NCBI GenBank assembly: GCA_012959785.1
Contig: DUCM01000021.1
Location: 1-50,426 of the forward strand
Length of the DNA stretch: 50,426 nucleotides
Source: Planctomycetota bacterium
Lineage (GTDB): Bacteria; Planctomycetota; UBA1135; GCA-002686595
Direction: 5' to 3'
Below the pieces are notes generated by a model. That model did no database searches. It saw only the letters and a program-made list of their open reading frames with translations, and had not been told where the DNA came from. Positions within the stretch are counted from its first letter, which is position 1. Each line of letters opens with the position of its first letter. A program made the translations under genes and the position numbers. Shown here in pieces: positions 9,144 to 16,165 of this stretch.

Positions 9144-10326
9144 GGTTCTGAACGCCTTGCAGGAGCCTACCATCCCCCGCGGGTTGGGTGGGCAACTGAG
9201 ATTCCTCGCCGCCGATGTAGATGCGTTTGACGCGCTTGCCCACGGCGCATGAGAGCTCGTAGGCGATCGTGTTCGCTTCGCGGGCAACATCTTCGAGAGA
9301 GATGCGTTTATCGCCAACTCCACCGAAGAAAGTCACGGATTCGCCCACATGCACATCCTTGATGTGGCCCACATCGATCGTGGTGTAGTCCATCGAGACG
9401 CGCCCCACGATGCGCGCCCGTTGGCCTCGCACCAGGACCTGACCGCGGTTGCCCAGGCGCCACGAGACGCCGTCGTTGTAACCCACGGGCAAGGTCGCGA
9501 TGCGCGTCGCGCGCACCGAGGTCCAGGTTGAGTCGTAGCCCACCCGCGTCGCCGGTGGCAAGTCCTTTAGGAACACCACCTGGCTCGTGAGAGACATGAC
9601 CGGTCGCAGCTCCTCCGCGCCCGGCAGACCTCCGGGCAGGATCCCGTAGGCGCTGATTCCGGGCCGGACCGTGCTGTGCAAGGGCTTGAGCGCGGTGAAC
9701 AGCGCCGCCGAGTTGGCCACATGAATCGCGCCCTTCAACAGCCCGCGCTCGCGGGCCTGGTCGAGGACTCTCTCGAAGACCTGGGATTGCTCGTGGGCCG
9801 TCTCATCAAGGGCGCCCCGCATGGAACTGATGTGTGTCATCACGCCCGCCAATTCGAGGTGCTTTGCGGCATGGATTTCCTCAAATAGCGCAAGAGCGTT
9901 CCCGGGCAGGACACCCAGGCGCCCCATGCCTGTGTCGATGTTGAGGTGCACTCGTGCCCGCAATCCCTGGGCCTTCGCGAGTTTCTCCAGCATGCCCACC
10001 CGGTCGCGAGAGTGGATACCAATTTCGATTCCGTGGTGCAGGGCGGCTGCGGCTTCTTCATCAACCAGCGTGCCAAGCACCAGAATCGGCACGCGAACTC
10101 CGGCCTCGCGCAGTTCGAGGGCCTCGGCGGAGGTGCCCACTCCAAGGGATCCGATGCCACAGCGCACGGCATGGTGGGCGATGGCCACGGCACCGTGACC
10201 GTAGGCGTCGGCCTTGACCACCAGCATTACAGCGACCCCTGGCCCCGCTTTGCGGCGGATCACGGTCAGGTTGTGGGTGACGGCGTCGAGATCGATCTCG
10301 GCCCAGGCTCGGTGGTGATTCACCAC
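9106..10326 (-). CDS. alr: Alanine racemase
   Basis: A PLP enzyme that makes D-alanine for peptidoglycan. The 406-residue protein starts with RAWAEIDLDAVTHN and has the PLP-lysine motif VVKADAYGHG (Lys38). It carries MTHISSM, a VGYDSTW segment with the catalytic tyrosine of the second domain, and RVSMDYTTID. The start is GTG 10326, with a second GTG next to it. The C-terminus is extended by about 30 residues past the usual end and overlaps the start of the AsmA-like gene. It is probably the first gene of a four-gene minus-strand unit (alr, AsmA-like, manC, ruvX). Confidence 0.93.
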   Translation of the reverse strand: MVNHHRAWAEIDLDAVTHNLTVIRRKAGPGVAVMLVVKADAYGHGAVAIAHHAVRCGIGSLGVGTSAEALELREAGVRVPILVLGTLVDEEAAAALHHGIEIGIHSRDRVGMLEKLAKAQGLRARVHLNIDTGMGRLGVLPGNALALFEEIHAAKHLELAGVMTHISSMRGALDETAHEQSQVFERVLDQARERGLLKGAIHVANSAALFTALKPLHSTVRPGISAYGILPGGLPGAEELRPVMSLTSQVVFLKDLPPATRVGYDSTWTSVRATRIATLPVGYNDGVSWRLGNRGQVLVRGQRARIVGRVSMDYTTIDVGHIKDVHVGESVTFFGGVGDKRISLEDVAREANTIAYELSCAVGKRVKRIYIGGEESQLPTQPAGDGRLLQGVQNHEPKPHSTHAPR

Positions 10327-10459
10327 CGCAGAGTAGCGCCCGCGGGGTCCGGTTCCAACGCCCTAAGCTGCCAGTTTGGCGCTTCTCCCTCCGCAGTCAA
10401 ATTCCCCAGCAAGGCCCGAATCCGTGAAAGAAACCCGGGATTCTTCGGCTGTAGCGTTG

Positions 10460-10488
10460 TTGACAGCCGCCCCGGTGTGCGCCATTCT
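10460..10488 (+). promoter_or_regulatory. Candidate promoter of the histone-fold gene
   Basis: A perfect sigma-70 -35 box TTGACA (10460-10465) is followed 17 bases later by CATTCT (10483-10488), which matches three of six -10 positions. It is the only good -35 box in the region and points at the histone gene. Confidence 0.5.
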
Positions 10489-10530
10489 CTTCAGTGCGTA
10501 ACGGATCCCGAGAGGTTTCATTGACTCTCT

Positions 10531-10598
10531 CGAGAACACAGGTTGCTTCGAGAACCCTTCGAAGACCCTGCGAGAAAACAGATTCCATCGAAAACACA
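10531..10598 (+). repeat. Four iterated CGARAAC motifs in the histone leader
   Basis: CGAGAACA (10531), CGAGAACC (10549), CGAGAAAA (10571) and CGAAAACA (10589) recur at 18-, 22- and 18-base intervals, ending about 50 bases before the start codon. The near-regular spacing suggests repeated protein-binding sites, for example autoregulation, or a leader RNA element. Function is inference. Confidence 0.5.
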
Positions 10599-10647
10599 CC
10601 CTGCAGCGGGACACCTGCTCTGCCGGGTCAACCACCAAGAACCAAAC

Positions 10648-10911
10648 ATGGCTAAGAAGACCAAAAAGAAGGCGACTCGCAAGAAGGCCGCACGCGGCAA
10701 AACAAGAGGCAAGACCAAGGCCAAGCGCGGCGCCCGCAAGAAGACCGGTGATCTGATCATCAGCAAGAGCCGCACCAAGGCGGCTTCTGGCATCAATGTC
10801 TCTGGCGATTTCTATGTTGCCCTCGACGGTGCCGTGCGCGACATGATCGCCAAGGCCGAAGCGCGCGCTGACCAGAACAACCGTCGTACCCTGCGCCCGC
10901 ACGACCTGTAA
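10648..10911 (+). CDS. Bacterial histone-fold protein with Lys/Arg-rich tail
   Basis: An 87-residue protein in two parts. Residues 1-33 are a highly basic tail (13 Lys and 5 Arg, the rest mainly Ala, Thr, Gly), like eukaryotic histone H1 or Hc1-type tails. Residues 36-87 match a single histone fold: a short helix 1 with LIISKSRTK, loop GINVS, a long central helix (about 53-76, DFYVALDGAVRDMI...ARADQN), then RRTLRPHDL. That last element is the loop-2 R-T...D signature of archaeal and bacterial histones (RxTxxxxD). The protein stops just where helix 3 would begin, as in short bacterial histones. It should dimerise and bind DNA. The start is ATG 10648, since the upstream frame lacks similarity. 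It is monocistronic and followed by a strong terminator. Confidence 0.88.
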   Translation: MAKKTKKKATRKKAARGKTRGKTKAKRGARKKTGDLIISKSRTKAASGINVSGDFYVALDGAVRDMIAKAEARADQNNRRTLRPHDL

Positions 10912-10924
10912 GCCAGCCGACGAG

Positions 10925-11002
10925 CTTCGCAGGAGGGGCTTGACCTCTTTTCTGCGAAGTCAAAACAAGAGCCGCTCCCTCCATTCGGGGGGAGCGGCTC
11001 TT
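10925..11002. terminator. Double hairpin terminator between the histone gene and tsaB
   Basis: Two hairpins lie between these convergent genes. The first has arms CTTCGCAG (10925-10932) and CTGCGAAG (10952-10959). The second is a perfect 13-bp stem (10967-10979 with 10990-11002, arm AAGAGCCGCTCCC) with a 10-base loop. On the minus strand the second stem is followed by TGTTTTG, so it can end the tsaB operon; on the plus strand both can end the histone transcript. Confidence 0.75.
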
Positions 11003-11023
11003 CTCGTGGGACTGCGGCTGGGC

Positions 11024-11689
11024 TCAGCGCCGGCGCGGCTTGGCTTCGAACTCGCGCAGGTACAGGGGCTCGAGGGGTGCGTCCCAGGTTGCGCAATCAC
11101 CGCCGGGAGCGGCGGCCGCGAGTTCAAGCAACGCAGCGGCCTGGGGGTAGGCACCGCTGCGTGCGCGTTGGGCGCATTCCGCGTTGAGTGCTGCCCCTTC
11201 CAGCACCGTGGCCTCCGTGAGAATCGGACCGTTGTCGTCCGCGAGCTCCGCACGCACTTCCTCGGCGGTCAATAAACAGGGCGCGCGCAGAGCGTGCATA
11301 CCTTGCTCTTCGCGGCGAAAGCGGGCGAAATAGAAACGACCTGCCCGCGCGTCGCAGAGGTGCACGCCGCTTTGGCCCATTTCAAGTTCACGCCAAAGCA
11401 GGAACTCGCCCGAGGGCACGCCGCGGATCGTGGCCGATGTTCCCCGGGCCAGGCCCAGGCCCGTGGCGATGCCCACGCGCAACCCGGTGTACGACCCCGG
11501 CCCGAGGCCCACGAAGACTGCTTCGATGTCTTGCGCCTCGCACTCGGCTAGGCTCAGCAACTCGGAGAGGGCCGGGGCCAGGTTGCGGGCGTGGTCCAGT
11601 TCGGGGCCGATGATTTGCTCGATGATGCCGTGCGGTCCGGCCAGGGCCACCGAGGAGTGCCGTGTGGAGGTCTCGATGGCGATGTGCAT
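11024..11689 (-). CDS. tsaB: tRNA threonylcarbamoyladenosine biosynthesis protein TsaB
   Basis: A 221-residue protein of the ASKHA fold. It begins MHIAIETSTRHSSVAL and contains VGLGPGSYTGLRVGIATGLGLA, the diagnostic TsaB block; the catalytic metal-binding histidines of the paralogue TsaD are absent. TsaB partners TsaD and TsaE to form t6A37 in tRNAs reading ANN codons. It is the last gene of the ftsH-folP-cdaA-glmM-tsaB run, 7 bp after glmM. Confidence 0.93.
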   Translation of the reverse strand: MHIAIETSTRHSSVALAGPHGIIEQIIGPELDHARNLAPALSELLSLAECEAQDIEAVFVGLGPGSYTGLRVGIATGLGLARGTSATIRGVPSGEFLLWRELEMGQSGVHLCDARAGRFYFARFRREEQGMHALRAPCLLTAEEVRAELADDNGPILTEATVLEGAALNAECAQRARSGAYPQAAALLELAAAAPGGDCATWDAPLEPLYLREFEAKPRRR

Positions 11690-11696
11690 GGATTTC

Positions 11697-13052
11697 TCAG
11701 CCGCCGATGGTGGCCGCGATGCGGTCGGCGATGGCCCGGGCCAACTCCTGGATGCGCTTTTCGTTGGGCCCTTCCACCATCACCCGGGCCAGGGGTTCGG
11801 TGCCCGAGTAGCGCAGGAGAATCCGGCCGTCAGCGCCCAATTCGTCCTCGGCGAGGCGCAGCAACTGGGGGACGCCGGCCACCTGGGCGAGTTCCGGTTT
11901 GCTGCAAACGGGCACATTCAGAAGCACCTGCGGGAAGGCCTGGTAGGGCGCCGCCAGGTCGGCCAAGGAGCGGCCGGTCTCGATGAGTACCTGAATCACG
12001 CGCAGAGCGGTGTAGAGCCCGTCCCCGATGTAGTGGTTGTCGGCTCCGAAGACAATGTGCCCGGACTGTTCGCCACCGAGTTGCAGTCCCTCGCGCCGCA
12101 TGGCTTCCACCACCAAGCGATCGCCCACGCCTACTTCGAGGACGCTCACATCTTTTTCGCGCAGGGCGCGGTGCAGGCCGCGGTTGCTCATCACCGTGGC
12201 CACGATGCGCGGATCGTTCCAGGTGCCCTTGTCGGCGGCGTGGCGGGCGAGGACGGTCAGGATGCCGTCGCCGTGGACGATCTCTCCCCGGCTATCGGCC
12301 AGGATGCAGCGGTCGGCGTCGCCGTCGAGGGCGATGCCCAGGTCGGCGGCACCTGCCACCACGGCGCGGCAGAGGAGTTCGGGGTGAGTCGAGCCGCAGC
12401 CTGAGTTGATGTTCTTTCCGTCCGGGTTGTGAGAGAGGGCCGTGACCGTGGCGCCGAGTCGTTCGAGGACCAGGGGCCCGTAGTGGCTGGCCGATCCGTT
12501 GGCGCAGTCCACGACCACCTGGAGGCCCGTGAGGTCCAGGGCCTGGGCGGCGCGGGCGATGAGCTGTTCCACGTAGAGCGACTCCAGCCCACCGTCGAAG
12601 ACGGGCTCTGGCCCTTGCGCCACCGCTTCGGGCCGTGCGCGCAGGAGTTCTTCGATCGCGAGCTCTTCCGCCTCGGAGAGTTTTTCGCCGCGTGCGGTGA
12701 AGATCTTGATGCCGTTGTCCTCGGCCGGGTTGTGCGAGGCGCTCAACATGAGTCCCAGCGAAAAGGGCTCGATGCGGGTCAGGAGGGCTAGGCCGGGACT
12801 TGAGATCAGGCCACAGGTCTTGACCTCAAAGCCCGCAGCGTGGAGTCCATGGGCGAGGGCGGTTTGCAGCACTGGTCCCGAGGCGCGCCCGTCGTGGCCC
12901 AATAATGCCAGGGGCTGTTCGCCCGCCGCGAGGTGCGGCGCGTGGGCCAGTCCCACGGCCCGGCCGAGGGCCGAGACCCGGTCCTCCGAGAGCCAGCCCT
13001 CAAAGGCCCGACCGCGGATGCCATCGGTGCCGAAAATGCGTATCCCTGCCAT
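11697..13052 (-). CDS. glmM: Phosphoglucosamine mutase
   Basis: Converts glucosamine-6-phosphate to glucosamine-1-phosphate, the entry to UDP-GlcNAc for peptidoglycan and lipopolysaccharide. The 451-residue protein starts IRIFGTDGIRG and has the phosphoserine loop LSASHNP (active Ser106), the metal loop LDGDADR and the sugar loop GGEQSGH; the C-terminus holds RYSGTEPLARVMVEG. The length is normal. It lies 22 bp after the cdaA-cdaR fusion. In Firmicutes cdaA-cdaR-glmM is a conserved trio in which CdaA and GlmM interact, so the same regulatory link is likely here. Confidence 0.95.
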   Translation of the reverse strand: MAGIRIFGTDGIRGRAFEGWLSEDRVSALGRAVGLAHAPHLAAGEQPLALLGHDGRASGPVLQTALAHGLHAAGFEVKTCGLISSPGLALLTRIEPFSLGLMLSASHNPAEDNGIKIFTARGEKLSEAEELAIEELLRARPEAVAQGPEPVFDGGLESLYVEQLIARAAQALDLTGLQVVVDCANGSASHYGPLVLERLGATVTALSHNPDGKNINSGCGSTHPELLCRAVVAGAADLGIALDGDADRCILADSRGEIVHGDGILTVLARHAADKGTWNDPRIVATVMSNRGLHRALREKDVSVLEVGVGDRLVVEAMRREGLQLGGEQSGHIVFGADNHYIGDGLYTALRVIQVLIETGRSLADLAAPYQAFPQVLLNVPVCSKPELAQVAGVPQLLRLAEDELGADGRILLRYSGTEPLARVMVEGPNEKRIQELARAIADRIAATIGG

Positions 13053-13074
13053 GGAATGAGATGGTCGGTCTGCT

Positions 13075-15015
13075 TCAGGTCTTGGGGGTCAGCTTCACGA
13101 GGGCACTTTCCACCGGCTCGATGCGCAGCACCGCCGCGCCCTCGAGGCCGGGGAACAGTTGTTCGCACCAGTTGTCGGGGTACATCCAGCGCAAGGGCAC
13201 CGAGGTTCCGCCGTCCTGCAATTCGGAGACATCCACGAAGACCCGCAGGTTTTCGTCGATGTAGCTGCGCAAGATGCGACTGGCTTCCTTGTAGGCTTCC
13301 GTGTCAGGGGCTGAGTCGAAGATCCCCGCGACCTCGATACTGAACTGGCGAAGTTGGTCGCTCTGGGCCAGGGAGAATGCCTTGGGGTCCACCTCTGACG
13401 AGGGGCTCATGTTGCGGATGACCACATCGCGCTCGATGGACGGCAGGGGATAGGAGGCCGGCTCGATGGGCAGGGTCACGCCCACCGTGTCGATCTTGGC
13501 GAGCGAGATGTCGCGTGCCACAAGGGACTCGTGCAGGCGCAGTTGCACGCGCTTGTCGGCCTTGTCGCTGTTCGAAACACTCAAGGGTTCAAGCTGGAAG
13601 GCCAGGGTGCCCGCTTCGATCTCCGCCAGAGCGGCCCGCGGTCCTTCGAGTTCGATGGAGGTTGGCTCGAAGATCAGCGCACCGGCGCGCGCTGTGTAGT
13701 GTCCGTCGAGGGCGCCGAGGTTCACGGCCACATGGGACCCGCGGAGGTCCTGGGAGAGGCTGCCGTAGGACTGCAACTCGATCCGCGGCGCGCGCCCCGA
13801 GTCCCAACGAATGGCCAGGTTGGATGTGCCGCTCATCCAGGACACATCGGCGCAGGAGAGGTCAAAGGGACCCGCGGGCAGGTCATCCCCCAGGCGCACC
13901 ACGCCACCAATGCCGCCACCTAGATCTTCGATCTCGGTGCGAGTTCCCGAGAGCCAGACGCGGATCGTCTGACCAGTCTTGGGCGCAACCAAATGGAAGG
14001 AATCGTCGGGCATCAGGATGTCGAGGAAGCCCACGCTCGCCACGCCGCCCGAACCAGCGACCCGCGAACGCACCTGCACCGGCCAGGTATGGTTGAGCAC
14101 GATGGCACCGTGGGAGCGGTAAATCAGCCCCGAGGCCAGGACAATGGCCGCGGCCTTGCGCAACAGGTCCTGGCTGAAAAGGGCCACGATCCAGGACTTC
14201 AAACTCAAGCCGCGATCCTCGAGCGAGGGGGAGCCTTGGCTTTCTTCATCCAACTCCGGCAGTCCCAGACGCGCGCGCAGACGCGACTCGATCTTGTCCG
14301 AGTGGACATCGCGATCCAGAACGCCCTGGTGGCAGAGCGACACAGCTCCTGTCTCTTCGGAAACGAGCAGCACAACAGCATCGGTTTCCTCCGTCAATCC
14401 CAGGGCCGCGCGGTGGCGCGTGCCGGTGGACTTGCTGATCTCGATGCTCTCGGTCAAGGGCAGGAGGCAGGCGGCGGCCACGATGCGATCGCCATCGACC
14501 ACCACCGCGCCGTCATGCAAGGCGCTACCGGGGTGGAAGATGCTCTGCAAGAGGAGCTTGGAGACTTCGGCGTCGAGGTGCGCGGCATTGGCACTCCACG
14601 CGTCGAGTGGCATCTCGCGCTGGAAGGCGATCAAGGCGCCGTGACGGCGCGAGGCCATGGCTCGCGCGGCCTGGGCAACTTCGGTCACGGTGCCCTTCTT
14701 GCGTTGCGAGATCAGCCGGGCGAAACGGCGTTGCTGGCCCAGACGCGTGATGCCGCGGCGCAGTTCCGGGTGGAACAGGATCACGAGGATCACGGCCAGG
14801 TAAGGCGTGAAGGCCTCGATGATGTGCAGGAGTTCTTGCAGGTCGAGCCAGGCCGCCAGACCGAAGAGGCCGATGACGCCGAAGATCAAGGCGTACAGGA
14901 GGCCGCGGATCAAACCGCCGCCACGGGTCGTGCGCAAAAAGCGCAGGAACATATAGATCCCCGTGGCGAGAATCGCGATCTGCAGGATCCACTTGATGGT
15001 ATTGGTATGGTCCAC
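13075..15015 (-). CDS. cdaA: Diadenylate cyclase fused to YbbR regulatory domains (CdaA-CdaR fusion)
   Basis: A 646-residue membrane enzyme making c-di-AMP from two ATP. Residues 1-85 hold three transmembrane helices, as in CdaA. The DAC/DisA_N domain (about 100-255) carries the catalytic HDGAVVV (DGA 168-170) and GTRHRAALG (RHR 200-202). After a linker, a further hydrophobic segment (about 285-299) leads into about 340 residues of beta-rich YbbR-type repeats, which in Firmicutes form the separate protein CdaR. The fusion puts sensor and cyclase on one chain. The start is GTG 15015, 8 bp after folP; glmM follows. Confidence 0.9.
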   Translation of the reverse strand: MDHTNTIKWILQIAILATGIYMFLRFLRTTRGGGLIRGLLYALIFGVIGLFGLAAWLDLQELLHIIEAFTPYLAVILVILFHPELRRGITRLGQQRRFARLISQRKKGTVTEVAQAARAMASRRHGALIAFQREMPLDAWSANAAHLDAEVSKLLLQSIFHPGSALHDGAVVVDGDRIVAAACLLPLTESIEISKSTGTRHRAALGLTEETDAVVLLVSEETGAVSLCHQGVLDRDVHSDKIESRLRARLGLPELDEESQGSPSLEDRGLSLKSWIVALFSQDLLRKAAAIVLASGLIYRSHGAIVLNHTWPVQVRSRVAGSGGVASVGFLDILMPDDSFHLVAPKTGQTIRVWLSGTRTEIEDLGGGIGGVVRLGDDLPAGPFDLSCADVSWMSGTSNLAIRWDSGRAPRIELQSYGSLSQDLRGSHVAVNLGALDGHYTARAGALIFEPTSIELEGPRAALAEIEAGTLAFQLEPLSVSNSDKADKRVQLRLHESLVARDISLAKIDTVGVTLPIEPASYPLPSIERDVVIRNMSPSSEVDPKAFSLAQSDQLRQFSIEVAGIFDSAPDTEAYKEASRILRSYIDENLRVFVDVSELQDGGTSVPLRWMYPDNWCEQLFPGLEGAAVLRIEPVESALVKLTPKT

Positions 15016-15023
15016 GGGCGGCG

Positions 15024-16148
15024 TCAGGCGGGGCGCTTTGGGCGGGGCGCCGGCGGGAGCTTGAGAGCTCGTGCCACGCTGGCTGCCTCAGCCATGACCG
15101 CCACATCGTGCACCCTTAGTACCCTGGCGCCGCCGCTGACGCAAAAGGAGATTGCTGCGGCTGTCCCGCCGAGGCGCGAGGAGGGAGGGCGATTGTGGCC
15201 TGCTGGCCTCTGGGGGGCCGCTCTCAGGTCTCCAATGAAACTCTTGCGGGAGACGCCGAGAAGCAGCGGCAAGCCGAGTGAACGCAGCTCGCCCAGGCGC
15301 CGCAGAAGCTCCAGGTTGTGGTCCAGGGTCTTGCCAAAGCCGATTCCCGGGTCGAGGTAGAGGCGTTCGAGCTTTATCCCCGCCGCCAGGCAGGCGGCCA
15401 CTCGCTGGCGCAGGAATTCGGTCACCTCGGCCACGGGGTCCCCGTAGCGCGGGTCCTCTTGCATCTCGCCGATCGAGCCCTGGCGGTGCATCAAGCAGTA
15501 GTCGGCGCCGCGCTCGGCCAGCAACGCGAGCATCTCCGGGTCGTCCAGGCCCGCGCCCACATCGTTGACCATGCGTGCTCCTCTGTCGAGGGCAGCGCGG
15601 GCCACTTCGGCCTTGCGCGTGTCGATGGAAACCTGCGCCGGCTGGGCGTTGGCGAGGGCTTCGACCACGCCCAGGACCCGGCGCAACTCTTCGTCGACGC
15701 TGACTTCGGGCGCTCCGGGCCGCGTGGACTCGCCGCCCACATCCAGCCAGGCGGCGCCCTCGGCGGCCAGTTGCAGGCCGTGTTCGATGGCTTGCTCTGG
15801 TTCGAGAAAGAGTCCGCCGTCGGAGAAGGAATCGGGCGTCACATTGACCACGCCCATGATTTCCGGTTCAGGGACTGGTGCGGCCCAAGCCGAGTGGGCG
15901 GCCAGAAGCTGAGCCCCCACGGTAGTCGTCCGCGCCAGGCCCTCGAGGTCCTCGAGGTCGATGGAAAGCAGGCTCTCCCAGGCGTGCTCCTCGATCTGCG
16001 CCGATTCCCAAGCGGCGCTGCACTCGGCCACGGCGGCGCGCTGGCCGGATTGGAAGGCAATGCGAACCCGTGCGCCTTCTGTGCCACAAGCGCGCGCGCC
16101 CAGGGCCAGCGCATCTCTGCCGAAGACGAGGTCCGCGCCCTGACTCAC
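15024..16148 (-). CDS. folP: Dihydropteroate synthase with N-terminal extension
   Basis: Condenses p-aminobenzoate with dihydropterin pyrophosphate in folate synthesis; sulfonamide target. The core begins IMGVVNVTPDSFSDGG, followed by WLDVGGESTRPGA, VSIDTRKAEVARAAL, MVNDVGAG, YLDPGIGFGKTLDHNLELL and LLLGVSRKSFIG, all hallmark DHPS blocks. About 85 residues precede the core, more than in E. coli FolP, and show no motif I recognise. The start is uncertain: GTG 16148 is used, while TTG 16169 would overlap the ftsH stop (TTGA). Upstream open frame belongs to the shadow of ftsH. The gene sits between ftsH and cdaA. Confidence 0.9.
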   Translation of the reverse strand: MSQGADLVFGRDALALGARACGTEGARVRIAFQSGQRAAVAECSAAWESAQIEEHAWESLLSIDLEDLEGLARTTTVGAQLLAAHSAWAAPVPEPEIMGVVNVTPDSFSDGGLFLEPEQAIEHGLQLAAEGAAWLDVGGESTRPGAPEVSVDEELRRVLGVVEALANAQPAQVSIDTRKAEVARAALDRGARMVNDVGAGLDDPEMLALLAERGADYCLMHRQGSIGEMQEDPRYGDPVAEVTEFLRQRVAACLAAGIKLERLYLDPGIGFGKTLDHNLELLRRLGELRSLGLPLLLGVSRKSFIGDLRAAPQRPAGHNRPPSSRLGGTAAAISFCVSGGARVLRVHDVAVMAEAASVARALKLPPAPRPKRPA

Positions 16149-16165
16149 CGTTCCCGCGCCAGCGT

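Larger units (their letters stand above)
10327..10647. other. Divergent intergenic region and long leader of the histone gene
   Basis: This 321-bp space separates alr (leftward) and the histone-fold gene (rightward). It contains a TTGACA box with a plausible -10, an inverted repeat (CGAGAG at 10509-10514, CTCTCG at 10527-10532), and four iterated CGARAAC-type motifs, listed separately. The implied 5' leader of the histone mRNA is about 150 nt. No Shine-Dalgarno is seen before ATG 10648. Confidence 0.6.

Noticed and set aside
13993..15360. Long plus-strand open frame opposite the cdaA fusion
   Set aside because: Antisense shadow of a GC-rich coding region with no family similarity; the same holds for long open frames opposite manC, the AsmA-like gene and ftsH.
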